Positions 1 through 7,205 of a stretch of DNA of 64,000 bases are shown here, one piece after another. Each line of letters opens with the position of its first letter. Within the stretch, counting starts at the first letter, position 1. This stretch comes from Verrucomicrobiota bacterium (GTDB taxonomy: Bacteria; Verrucomicrobiota; Verrucomicrobiia; Opitutales; UBA953): positions 1-64,000 of the forward strand of contig BGOK01000013.1 in the NCBI GenBank assembly GCA_003569205.1. The letters run 5' to 3'. A program made the translations under genes and the position numbers. The notes under the pieces are model-generated. The model ran no database searches. It saw nothing but the letters and a program-made list of their open reading frames with translations, and had not been told where the DNA came from.

Positions 1-470
1 TGGTGGAGTGGGGTCGCCGAACCCCCAAATAGATCCGCGCTGTCCGAGAATCACGGAGGTAAGGTCAGGGCCATCTTCGGCCCAGCGGGTCACATCGGTC
101 TTGGCCCACTGGAAGGAACTGGCACCAGGGGTGCGGGCGTAGCTGGACCCTTGGCCCTCGACCCATTCTTGGGCAACGGAAGAGACTGTAATGCGTCCGA
201 GTGTCTCGTTGCCTTCGAGGTGAACGGCGAGGACCGCTTGGGTGACGCGCTTGCCCTTAAATTTCGTCGGGTCGAATCGATGAGGAAGAACTCCTGATGG
301 CCCTTTAACTTGAGTTTGCCGGAGGCGCCATTGTTGCCCTCGACTTCCTTGACGTAGGACGACAGCCAAGTGTCGCGGCTGACCTCCACCCGAATCGGCT
401 CGGCGGCTTGGGTGGACAGCGCCAGCAGCCATGCGGCCAGAGACGCCAGAGAGAGCGGGAGCTTTGGCAT
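1..470 (-). CDS. Secreted DNRLRE-type protein, N-terminal part, frameshifted, continues off the left edge
   Basis: The chosen ATG (468-470) gives a clean signal peptide, MPKLPLSLASLAAWLLALST, ending AQAA-like before EPIRVEVSRD. The mature part reads like the DNRLRE family: an early W-L-S-S-Y, an N-N-G-A-S motif, then K-L-K-G-H and an F-F-L-I-D strand. The reading frame breaks at 275-276. One additional A there (on the + strand) would restore F-D-P-T-K-F-K-G-K-R-V-T-Q-A-V-L-A-V-H, a normal continuation, and the restored frame stays open to position 1. DNRLRE domains are extracellular beta-sandwich domains, often attached to wall or polysaccharide-acting enzymes; the catalytic part, if any, lies outside the window. 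A TTG at 504-506 is a possible earlier start but would spoil the signal peptide. Confidence 0.6.
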
Positions 471-547
471 AGGGGTGTGTCGGCATCTTGCGGCGGCCTT
501 GAGCAATTTCCAGAAGGTTCTTCCTTTCCTCGGTTGATCGGGTCATT

Positions 548-670
548 TCGCCGGCTAACGCCCGCAGCAATCTGATTGTCCGCAACCTCGACGCCTTCTA
601 CGAAGCCTTCCCGGCTAAGCCCAGTGACGCCCTGTATCCTGCGCCGAAGGAGCGCGTAAGGATTTGGTAA
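548..670 (+). pseudogene. C-terminal remnant of an M13 (neprilysin-like) metallopeptidase
   Basis: Reading + strand from 548 to the TAA at 668-670 gives about 40 residues beginning S-P-A-N-A-R-S-N and ending K-E-R-V-R-I-W-stop. The pattern S/A-R-x-N-x-x-V-x-N-L-D-A-F-Y-E-A-F followed by P-x-D-A-L-Y-P-A-P-K-E-R-V-R-I-W matches the extreme C-terminus of M13 family peptidases, which end in a tryptophan a few residues after a P-E-x-R motif. No start codon, zinc motif (HExxH) or other M13 sequence lies upstream, because the bases before it belong to the 5' region of the divergent DNRLRE gene. I infer a deletion that left only the tail. The match is by eye, so a coincidental frame is possible. Confidence 0.5.
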
Positions 671-868
671 GCCACGGCGGCGACCCGTTAGGCTAGTTAG
701 GTTACGCGCGTGCGGGGAGCACGGATAGACCCTATCAGTTTTATCGATGCACGCCCGTCGCCAAGAGCATGGTATCCTACCACTCGATAGGTGCGACCCC
801 GCCGCTTACTTCTCCAATCCCCATAATCAATTAATCTCCAGTTACCCCAATTCGTTCTCTACACCCTG
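671..868. other. Non-coding stretch before the SEL1 array
   Basis: No convincing gene in these 198 bases. The only recognisable element is the first copy of the repeated upstream motif at 734-751. Together with 507-547, it completes a region of over 300 bases with no intact gene. Confidence 0.6.
734..778 (+). promoter_or_regulatory. SEL1-array upstream element, copy 1 (degenerate)
   Basis: The 18-base core ATCAGTTTTATCGATGCA (734-751) is identical to copy 2. A TATCCT hexamer follows at 773-778, one base further away than in the other copies. Where the others have ATG 6-8 bases downstream, this copy has ATA (787-789), so the next gene at 869 would be read from a roughly 80-base leader. It is probably the same promoter type, partly decayed. 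Confidence 0.55.
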
Positions 869-1459
869 ATGCTATCTGTCGGGTTAACTGGCTGCGTCTC
901 TGAAAGCGGTCGCCCAGATTACAAAGAAGCCAGAAGGTACGGCATAGAAGGCAGCCTGATTACCTTACCTTTTACTGGAATGTATCATCTCCTCAACTGG
1001 GCAGGGGGGAAGTACGTCGACAGGCCGCCTCCGCTGCCCGAGGAGCTGACCATGACCGTATTTGAATATCAGCAGATGGATACCGCGGCAAGGAAGGGCG
1101 ATCCGGTTGCGCAACACGCCGTTGGATTGTGTTATGCCAAGGGGAAGGCGGTCGTCAAAGACGAGGCCCTCGCGGTTGATTGGTACCATCGGTCTGCTGG
1201 TCAGGGCTATGGCCCGGCTTTTGTTAACCTCAGTGACTGCTACGCACAGGGGGCGGGCGTCACAAAAGATCAGGTCGAGGCCTACGCCTATGCACGGTTG
1301 GCCTCCCAGGTGGGCGCAGCTGGCCCGCAGAGCCTCGTTGAGATGGAAGGTCGGCTTACCCCGGGCGAGGTCGTGGCGGGCAGTCAACGGGCACTGGGCC
1401 TCTGGTCGGAGCTTATGCTTAAGGCCAAGTCACCACCTATCGACGAGGCGAAGCGCTAG
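869..1459 (+). CDS. SEL1-repeat lipoprotein, short signal peptide
   Basis: A 196-residue protein starting M-L-S-V-G-L-T-G-C. L-T-G-C is a good lipobox, but only eight residues precede the cysteine and there is no basic N-region. No ATG, GTG or TTG exists upstream in frame before a stop, so the true N-terminus may have been lost. Two SEL1-like repeats follow (about residues 68-140, V-A-Q-H-A-V-G-L-C-Y-A-K-G-K-A-V-V-K-D-E type). After them comes the C-terminal cap shared by this array (V-E-A-Y-A-Y-A-R-L-A, then L-T-P-G-E-V-V-A-G-S-Q-R). SEL1 repeats are helical protein-binding solenoids. It sits 23 bases upstream of a second SEL1 lipoprotein and is probably co-transcribed with it. Partners are unknown. 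Confidence 0.75.
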   Translation: MLSVGLTGCVSESGRPDYKEARRYGIEGSLITLPFTGMYHLLNWAGGKYVDRPPPLPEELTMTVFEYQQMDTAARKGDPVAQHAVGLCYAKGKAVVKDEALAVDWYHRSAGQGYGPAFVNLSDCYAQGAGVTKDQVEAYAYARLASQVGAAGPQSLVEMEGRLTPGEVVAGSQRALGLWSELMLKAKSPPIDEAKR

Positions 1460-1482
1460 ATACCCAGGCACTCCTGACACCT

Positions 1483-2142
1483 ATGGCACTTCATCATCTT
1501 CTACGGCAGGGTTTCTCCTGGTTAGCCGTAGGCCTGAAGGGGCTCGTGATGATGAGCGTGGTCACAGGGTGCGCGGACCGACGATTCAATGAGATGAAAT
1601 CCTTTAATTCATACGAGGATGCGATTAAACTCACCTTTATTACCCTCAATGAACTGGCACTCTTTATCCCTGAAACCGAGAAGCGCAAAGCCGTCGCCGC
1701 CCAGAAGGCCGAGGAACTATCTAAGGACCGTCGCTTTGAGGAATTGAAGGAGCTGGTGTCTAAAGGAGGCGCCGGGGAGCAGTACGAACTAGCGAATTGT
1801 TACTTTGATGGCCAGGGGGCGGTGCGCGATCTTCCGGAGGCGTTTAACTTGTATCGTCTGGCCGCTGGCCAAGGCCATGTTGAGTCCCAGAATAAATTAG
1901 GTATCTGCTACCATAACGGACATGGGGTTAAGAGGGATCAGCTTGAGGCGTGTGCCTGGTGGAGCTTGGTCGGTACGACGAACTTGCAAGCCCAGGCGAG
2001 CCTCGCCTTCGTCCAAGCCGATGAACTCAAGCGCATGACTCCCGCCGAGGGCCACCTCTTTACTCTAGCAGTCGCCCAACGGATGGACGAGCTACGCCAG
2101 GAGATAAGGCTGCGGGCCTTGTCAAACGGGCCCAGCCGTTGA
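1483..2142 (+). CDS. SEL1-repeat lipoprotein
   Basis: 219 residues. A signal peptide with a basic N-region (R8, K19) leads to the lipobox S-V-V-T-G-C (Cys30), so the protein is probably lipid-anchored. A charged helical linker (residues 60-95, rich in K/E/R) precedes two SEL1 repeats (Y-E-L-A-N-C-Y-F-D-G-Q-G-A-V and N-K-L-G-I-C-Y-H-N-G-H-G-V). The C-terminal cap is the family type: L-E-A-C-A-W-W-S-L-V-G-T, then R-M-T-P-A-E, then an amphipathic helix. It has no upstream-motif copy of its own and follows the previous gene at 23 bases, so the two look like one operon. The role is unknown. The shared caps suggest it arose by duplication within the array. Confidence 0.78.
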   Translation: MALHHLLRQGFSWLAVGLKGLVMMSVVTGCADRRFNEMKSFNSYEDAIKLTFITLNELALFIPETEKRKAVAAQKAEELSKDRRFEELKELVSKGGAGEQYELANCYFDGQGAVRDLPEAFNLYRLAAGQGHVESQNKLGICYHNGHGVKRDQLEACAWWSLVGTTNLQAQASLAFVQADELKRMTPAEGHLFTLAVAQRMDELRQEIRLRALSNGPSR

Positions 2143-2186
2143 GGCGCTTAAATGGGGGTAGTGTCACGGCTGACCAGATACCCAGC

Positions 2187-2230
2187 ATCAGTTTTATCGA
2201 TGCACCGAGGTTAACCAGATGTGTTATGGT
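2187..2230 (+). promoter_or_regulatory. SEL1-array upstream element, copy 2, leaderless promoter
   Basis: Core ATCAGTTTTATCGATGCA at 2187-2204, exactly 20 bases, then TATGGT (2225-2230), 8 bases, then ATG at 2239. With a -10 in this position transcription would begin at or next to the start codon. No Shine-Dalgarno sequence is present. Confidence 0.65.
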
Positions 2231-2238
2231 CATTCACC

Positions 2239-3087
2239 ATGACTCATAATTCTGATATCTGGTTCACAACGGACGGCCGTATAGGCCGTGAGAAATACTG
2301 GGGTATACAGGGGATTAATGCCATTCTCTGGATTCTTTTAGTGGTAGTGCGTTTCGCTGGTTCTTTTATCGCGGCTATGGCCTTGGGCCGTCACGGGGAG
2401 GCGGTCGGGATATTAATAGGTTTTGTAATCTCTGGTTTTCAACTCGCGCTCCTTTGGTGGTTACTAGCATATGGGGCGAAGCGTTGTCATGACCTCGGCA
2501 ACTCCGGCTTCTACCAGCTAATCCCCTTTTACTTGCTGTTTATGCTCTTCCAGGAAGGTGATGTCGGTGATAACTTCTACGGCCAGAATCCAAATAACAA
2601 AAATGGCCAGAATCCAAATGCCGTGGCCGGGATAACCGAAACGTTCAAGTGGTATCGCAATGCCGCGGCCGGGATGACTGAGACGTTCAAGTGGTATCGC
2701 AAGGCTGCCGACTTGGGGGATGCTGAGAGCCAATACAGACTGGGTGTGTGCTACGCCAATGGCAGAGGCGTGGCGAGGGATGAGGTCGAGGCGGTTAAGT
2801 GGTATCGTAAGGCTGCTGAACAAGGGTCTTCCCACGCCCAATACACTCTTGGGCTTTGCTACGCCAGCGGCATAGGCCTCGTTGCGCAGGATGAAGTCGA
2901 TGCGTATGCCTATTGGGACCTTGCCGGGATAACGAATGAATTCGCTCGCAATCACCTCGCCGTCCTCGAAAAGCAGATGACAGCCGACCAGATTGCCGCC
3001 GGGCAGAAGCGCTCGAAGGAATTACAGAAAGCGATCGAGGAGAAGATAGCTGCGAAGCAGGCGGTAAGTAAGCCCCCCCTCCCTTAG
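2239..3087 (+). CDS. DUF805 membrane domain fused to SEL1 repeats
   Basis: 282 residues from ATG 2239; a GTG at 2221 is possible but lies upstream of the -10-like hexamer. Residues 1-115 are a DUF805 domain: D-G-R-I-G-R-E-K-Y-W near the start, about three membrane segments, then A-K-R-C-H-D-L-G-N-S-G-F-Y and G-D-V-G-D-N-F-Y-G-Q-N-P. Residues 125-235 hold a duplicated 14-residue segment and two full SEL1 repeats. The array-type C-terminal cap follows (V-D-A-Y-A-Y-W-D-L-A-G, then Q-M-T-A-D-Q-I-A-A-G-Q-K-R). DUF805 is a small membrane domain of unknown function and a fusion to SEL1 is uncommon in my knowledge. By topology, SEL1 would sit on the same side as the DUF805 C-terminus. Neighbours are SEL1 genes with the same promoter element. 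Confidence 0.82.
   Translation: MTHNSDIWFTTDGRIGREKYWGIQGINAILWILLVVVRFAGSFIAAMALGRHGEAVGILIGFVISGFQLALLWWLLAYGAKRCHDLGNSGFYQLIPFYLLFMLFQEGDVGDNFYGQNPNNKNGQNPNAVAGITETFKWYRNAAAGMTETFKWYRKAADLGDAESQYRLGVCYANGRGVARDEVEAVKWYRKAAEQGSSHAQYTLGLCYASGIGLVAQDEVDAYAYWDLAGITNEFARNHLAVLEKQMTADQIAAGQKRSKELQKAIEEKIAAKQAVSKPPLP
2626..2709 (+). repeat. In-frame 42-base tandem duplication inside the DUF805-SEL1 gene
   Basis: Units 2626-2667 and 2668-2709 encode A-G-I-T-E-T-F-K-W-Y-R-N-A-A and A-G-M-T-E-T-F-K-W-Y-R-K-A-A. The copies differ at a few, mostly silent, positions, so the duplication is not brand new. It adds an extra half-repeat at the junction between DUF805 and the SEL1 solenoid. Confidence 0.8.
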
Positions 3088-3126
3088 CTCCCTCTGGCTT
3101 CCCCGCGGAGTTGGGTCCGGCGCCAG

Positions 3127-3319
3127 GATTGATAGCCCGTATTAGTTTTATCGATGCACCCTGGCGCCGGAACTATGTTATAGTTTTATTATGAAACCGC
3201 GCACCCCGGGTCTTTGGTTAATCGCCGCCATCATTGGTTTGCTCACGCAAATACCGACGTCGGCCTTTGCCGGGATGACGCCCGAGGAAGTGAAGGCCTT
3301 TGAGGGCTACAAGGCAAAG
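3127..3319 (+). repeat. Duplicated promoter-plus-signal-peptide segment, copy A
   Basis: This segment and 4165-4359 are close to identical across the upstream element, the first 30 codons and the E-E-V-K-A-F-E-G region. The start of both genes reads M-K-P-R-T-P-G-(L/F)-W-L-I-A-A-I-I-G-L-L. They differ by a 2-base spacing change just before the ATG (6 versus 8 bases after the -10). This is a fairly recent duplication of a whole expression-and-export cassette. Confidence 0.75.
3141..3184 (+). promoter_or_regulatory. SEL1-array upstream element, copy 3, leaderless promoter
   Basis: Core ATTAGTTTTATCGATGCA (3141-3158), 20 bases, TATAGT (3179-3184), 6 bases, ATG at 3191. It has the best -10 match of the set together with copy 4. 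No Shine-Dalgarno sequence. Confidence 0.65.
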
Positions 3320-4102
3320 GCGGAGAAGGGAAATGCCGAGGCCCAATACAATCTAGGGGAGAGCTACGACAACGGCGACGGCGTTCCGAAGGATGAGGTT
3401 GAGGGCGTGAAGTGGTATCGCGAAGCCGCGGACCAAGGGTATGACCGGGCCCAATTCATCCTGGGGGTGTGCTACGCCAGTGGCACAGGTGTGACGAAGG
3501 ATGAAGTCGAGGGCGTGAAGTGGTATCGGAAGGCCGCGGACCAAGGGCATGTGCGGGCCCAGCACAATCTGGGGGTGCACTACTACGAGGCGGAGGATGC
3601 GGTCGAGGCGGTGAAGTGGTTTCGCAAGGCCGCGGGTCTAGGGCTTGCCAGTTCCCAATACAATCTGGGCTTGTGCTGCGCCACCGGCCAAGGCGTGAAA
3701 AAGGACGCCGTCGAGGGCGTGAAGTGGTATCGGAAAGCCGCGGACCAAGGGCATACCGAGGCCCAATTCAATCTGGGGGTGTGCTACGCCAGCGGCAGAG
3801 GCGTAACTAAGAATGAGGCCGAGGCGGTGAAGTGGTATCGCAAATCTGCCGACCAGGGGTTTGCCAATGCCCAATACAACCTGGGGGTATGTCACGAATA
3901 CGGCACAGGCGTTCCGAAGGATTTGGTCGAATCGTATGCTTATTGGAGCCTCGCTGGCCGCACGGACGAGGATGCCCGCAAGATGCTCGCGGCCCTTGAA
4001 AAGATTTTATCTCCCAGAGACAGACTCCGCGGTCAGCAACGTTTTAAGGAGCTGCAGAAAGAGATCGAAGCTAATATGGCTACGAAGCCAGCTGGCAAGT
4101 AA
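3191..4102 (+). CDS. Secreted SEL1-repeat protein
   Basis: 303 residues. The signal peptide ends T-S-A-F-A before G-M-T-P-E-E, so export to the periplasm is likely. Six SEL1 repeats follow from about residue 45 to 260, each with the A-Q-Y-N-L-G-x-C-Y-x-x-G-x-G-V-x-K-D-x-x-E-x-V-K-W-Y-R-K-A-A pattern. The third repeat is about four residues short (V-H-Y-Y-E-A-E-D-A-V). The C-terminal cap is the array type (V-E-S-Y-A-Y-W-S-L-A-G, then L-S-P-R-D-R-L-R-G-Q-Q-R). Its promoter and first 40 codons are duplicated upstream of the next gene. Probably a periplasmic scaffold or binding protein; no enzymatic domain is visible. Confidence 0.85.
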   Translation: MKPRTPGLWLIAAIIGLLTQIPTSAFAGMTPEEVKAFEGYKAKAEKGNAEAQYNLGESYDNGDGVPKDEVEGVKWYREAADQGYDRAQFILGVCYASGTGVTKDEVEGVKWYRKAADQGHVRAQHNLGVHYYEAEDAVEAVKWFRKAAGLGLASSQYNLGLCCATGQGVKKDAVEGVKWYRKAADQGHTEAQFNLGVCYASGRGVTKNEAEAVKWYRKSADQGFANAQYNLGVCHEYGTGVPKDLVESYAYWSLAGRTDEDARKMLAALEKILSPRDRLRGQQRFKELQKEIEANMATKPAGK

Positions 4103-4164
4103 GGCGATTCTGGAGGCCCATTAGACCCCTCTGGCTGGCCGTCATAGGTGGGCTGACGCGCTCA

Positions 4165-4359
4165 GATTGATAGCCTGCATCAGGATTATCGATGCTCGCT
4201 AGCGCCGAATCTGTGTTATAGTTGTGTATTATGAAACCACGCACCCCGGGTTTTTGGTTAATCGCCGCCATCATTGGTTTGCTCTCGCAAATGCCGACGT
4301 CGGCCATTGCCGGGATGTCACCCGAAGAAGTGAAGGCGTTTGAGGGTCACAAGGAGAAG
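4165..4359 (+). repeat. Duplicated promoter-plus-signal-peptide segment, copy B
   Basis: Second copy of the segment described at 3127-3319. It precedes and begins the large SEL1 gene. Divergence becomes marked soon after the E-E-V-K-A-F-E-G codons. Confidence 0.75.
4179..4222 (+). promoter_or_regulatory. SEL1-array upstream element, copy 4, leaderless promoter
   Basis: Core ATCAGGATTATCGATGCT (4179-4196), 20 bases, TATAGT (4217-4222), 8 bases, ATG at 4231. The GA in place of TT within the core is shared with copy 5. Confidence 0.65.
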
Positions 4360-7023
4360 GCGCTGAAAGGCGACTTGAAGGCCCATTTCGACGTGGCCGC
4401 TTGCTATGCCCAGGGCTGGGGGGTGGCGAGGGATCAAGCCGAGGCAGTGAAGTGGGTGCGTAAAGCCGCAGACCAAGGATATCCCATGGCCCAGTTCAGC
4501 TTAGCTAATTGCTACGACAACGGTAACGGCGTCACGAAGGATCCGGTCGAGGCGGCGAAGTGGATGCGCAAGGCTGCTGACCAAGGTTTTGTCAGCGCCC
4601 AAAACAGCCTAGCGGCTTACTACGCCAACGGCAAAGGCGTGGCGATTAGTCAGGTCGAGGCGGCAAAGTGGTTTCGCAAGGCCGCTGACCAAGGAGATGC
4701 CGCTGCCCAGTATAACCTAGGGAGCTCCTACCACCTTGGCCGCGGCGTCGCGAAGGATGCGGTCGAGGCGGTGAAGTGGTATCGCAAGGCCGCTGAGCAA
4801 GGCGACCCGCCATCCCAATTCAACCTTGGGAATTACTACCTCAACGGAGAGGGCGTGGCGAAGGATGAGGCCGAGGCAGCGAAGTGGTATCGCAAGGCCG
4901 CTGACCAAGGACACCCCCAAGCCGCGCAGAGTCTCGATGCCTTGAGCCGTAAGACCCCGAGTAAGGGAACTCCCCCCGCCGAGAAGACCGTCACGACCCT
5001 GGACGGGGCACGCGTGGTCATTACCAAGAAGGGTAACGTCACCAACGTCGAAACAGTCGGAAACCTGAGCCCGAATAAGGCCTTCACTGGAAGTACTTTG
5101 GCAGCAATCAAACCGGAGAATAACCCGGTCGACCTACTTGTTCGCGCCGTCGAGCTTTTCCCTCAGAATCAACGTGCGGCTTATCAGCTTGGGCTAGCGG
5201 CCCGCCTGCAGTCGCAGTTTGACCAGAAACGGGTCGCTGACCGTTCGGCTCACCAAGCTTTTGGTGTCTTAACCATGCAGCCCGCCAATGAGCGTGTGTT
5301 GTCTTGGGGTGGGGGTAGTCAGACTATTGGGGCGGAAGACCATCGCGCGGTCTTGGAATGGGCACGGAAGTCGGGCCCGCCTACTTACCATCCGGCTTGG
5401 ATGATGCAGCATGGCATGGGCGCCTTCGGTGCCACTGGCCGCGCAGGCGGTGGCATAAGCGCCGGCTTCGTGGCCGCCACCGCTTGGTCAGAGGTACTCA
5501 ATGATTATGCCAAGTTTATCGACACGCCTTCTTTTTGGGTGACCCGTCAGGAACGGAATAACCCTGCAAATTTTCCAACTTTGCTTAAAGCGATGGAGTC
5601 GCGTTGCCTCAGTGAATTGGATTCCGGCCGCGCAGGAGATGTTGGACGGCAAAAGCTTCGTGCGGTCGTGGTGGGCTTTGATTTTAAAGCGGCCGATCCG
5701 ACACTGGCGTTACTGGATGCCCGTGATGCCATGCGCGCGATTGTCGCTACAGCCAACTCGACACCACCAGCCAGCGAGGAGGTTAAGGCCTTTGAGGCCT
5801 ATAAAGCAAAGGCCGAGCAGGGCCAGGCTGAGGCCCAATACCGTTTGGGTTTCATTTACGAAAGGGGACTAGGGGTGCCGGTTGATTATGTTGAGAAGGC
5901 GCGCTGGTGGCGGGCGGCGGCCGACCAAGGGCATGCCGGTGCTCAATTCAGTATCGGGTATTGCTATGGAAGAGGCGAAGGAGTGCCGCGTGATCTCAGC
6001 GAAGCAGCCAAATGGTTTCGCAAATCTGCCGATCAGGGGAACGCCTCCGCTTGTCGTTTTCTTGGCATCGCCTACGACCGCGGCCAAGGCGTTGGAATCG
6101 ATAAAATAGAGGCTTACGCCTTCTTGACGCTCGCTCTATCCGGCGACTCCTACGCTCGCGGGTATCTTGATAACATGGCCCTCGGGATGACCCCGGATGC
6201 CATCCAGATAGGAAAGCAACGCGCGCTGGAGCTTCAAAAGCAGATCGGCGCGAAGAAGACTGTTTCGACTGAACGTCCCACGGTCCCTTTGGGCTCTACG
6301 CCGCGAGTCACTGAGAACCCCGACAAGACCAAGGGTGAAACCGAGGGGGGTTATTTGAAGTACCTGCAAGACTCGGCTCAATCCGGCAAGGCAGGGGCGC
6401 AATACGCCCTCGGGCTGATCTACCGCACGGGTAGTCATGGGGTAAGCCAGGATATGCCGTTATCCGTCACTTGGTTTATCAAATCAGCTGAGCAAGGCCA
6501 TCCGAGGGCGCAATATTACTCAGGCCGATCCTACTTTGAGGTTAACGGTAGTCCCATCGGGGTGCCGAAGGACACGCGCAAGGCGGTCAGTTGGTGGCAG
6601 CAAGCGGCCGCACAGGGTGATGCCGATGCACAGGAGGCCTTAGGCTTTTGTTACGCCAAAGGCATTGGCGGTTTGGTTAAGGATGAGATCGAAGGGTATG
6701 CCTTTTATATTCTCGCAAGTCGTAGCAATGCCGCCGCCGTGGTTCGCCGGGAGGAGTTTGAGAATAGTTTGTCGCCTGACTCGCTACGGGCCGGTATGGC
6801 GCGATCAAAGGTTCTGCAGGCCGCGGTAGCACCGACAAGTGGACAGCCAGTCGCGCCTCAGTCGGCGACGCCCTTGACGGTTGGCCCCTCCGCTGTCTCC
6901 AGCCCTAAACCGTCTGCTCCTCGTACCTCCGGTGAAGACCTTGATGCAAAGATGGGGTCGCTCTTCGGCCGCAGGATGTCCGACGAGGAGAAGGCGGCGC
7001 CGAAGTCGGCAGGGCAGAAGTAA
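4231..7023 (+). CDS. Large multi-block SEL1 protein with an unknown central domain
   Basis: 930 residues from ATG 4231; a TTG at 4222 overlaps the -10-like hexamer and is rejected. A signal peptide ends T-S-A-I-A. Block A (residues 35-245) has five SEL1 repeats and a partial sixth. A central region (about 250-510) has no family I recognise: it starts T-V-T-T-L-D-G-A-R-V-V-I-T-K-K-G and later has W-M-M-Q-H-G-M-G-A-F-G-A-T-G-R-A-G-G-G-I-S. Block B (about 515-690) restarts with E-E-V-K-A-F-E-A-Y-K-A-K-A-E, has three repeats and ends in the array cap. Block C (about 700-880) has three more repeats and another cap. The tail is low-complexity P/S/A/K. The layout suggests fusion of several array genes. 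Likely secreted; function unknown. Confidence 0.8.
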   Translation: MKPRTPGFWLIAAIIGLLSQMPTSAIAGMSPEEVKAFEGHKEKALKGDLKAHFDVAACYAQGWGVARDQAEAVKWVRKAADQGYPMAQFSLANCYDNGNGVTKDPVEAAKWMRKAADQGFVSAQNSLAAYYANGKGVAISQVEAAKWFRKAADQGDAAAQYNLGSSYHLGRGVAKDAVEAVKWYRKAAEQGDPPSQFNLGNYYLNGEGVAKDEAEAAKWYRKAADQGHPQAAQSLDALSRKTPSKGTPPAEKTVTTLDGARVVITKKGNVTNVETVGNLSPNKAFTGSTLAAIKPENNPVDLLVRAVELFPQNQRAAYQLGLAARLQSQFDQKRVADRSAHQAFGVLTMQPANERVLSWGGGSQTIGAEDHRAVLEWARKSGPPTYHPAWMMQHGMGAFGATGRAGGGISAGFVAATAWSEVLNDYAKFIDTPSFWVTRQERNNPANFPTLLKAMESRCLSELDSGRAGDVGRQKLRAVVVGFDFKAADPTLALLDARDAMRAIVATANSTPPASEEVKAFEAYKAKAEQGQAEAQYRLGFIYERGLGVPVDYVEKARWWRAAADQGHAGAQFSIGYCYGRGEGVPRDLSEAAKWFRKSADQGNASACRFLGIAYDRGQGVGIDKIEAYAFLTLALSGDSYARGYLDNMALGMTPDAIQIGKQRALELQKQIGAKKTVSTERPTVPLGSTPRVTENPDKTKGETEGGYLKYLQDSAQSGKAGAQYALGLIYRTGSHGVSQDMPLSVTWFIKSAEQGHPRAQYYSGRSYFEVNGSPIGVPKDTRKAVSWWQQAAAQGDADAQEALGFCYAKGIGGLVKDEIEGYAFYILASRSNAAAVVRREEFENSLSPDSLRAGMARSKVLQAAVAPTSGQPVAPQSATPLTVGPSAVSSPKPSAPRTSGEDLDAKMGSLFGRRMSDEEKAAPKSAGQK

Positions 7024-7153
7024 GTCTCCACTGCCGTCATGACTACGCGCCGTTCGATTCCAGTTACCATCACCCTGTGGCTAGGTTGGGTGCGCCAACC
7101 GCTCAGCCGTAGTGAAGGATGAGTTCGATGACTACGCCAGGATGATGCCCACT

Positions 7154-7197
7154 ATCAGGATTAACGATGTACGCTGGCTACTCAGGTGTGTTACGGT
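7154..7197 (+). promoter_or_regulatory. SEL1-array upstream element, copy 5, leaderless promoter
   Basis: Core ATCAGGATTAACGATGTA (7154-7171), 20 bases, TACGGT (7192-7197), 8 bases (AATTCACC), ATG at 7206. The TTCACC before the ATG matches copy 2, and both copies drive DUF805-containing genes. Confidence 0.6.
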
Positions 7198-7205
7198 AAT
7201 TCACC

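Noticed and set aside
2221-2238. GTG at 2221 as start of the DUF805-SEL1 gene
   Set aside because: It lies upstream of the -10-like hexamer that ends 8 bases before the ATG at 2239, and the added residues do not belong to DUF805.
3300-4950. Repetitive DNA that could be mistaken for a CRISPR or satellite array
   Set aside because: The periodicity is about 108 bases, in frame, and encodes SEL1 repeats of 36 residues; no spacer-repeat structure is present.
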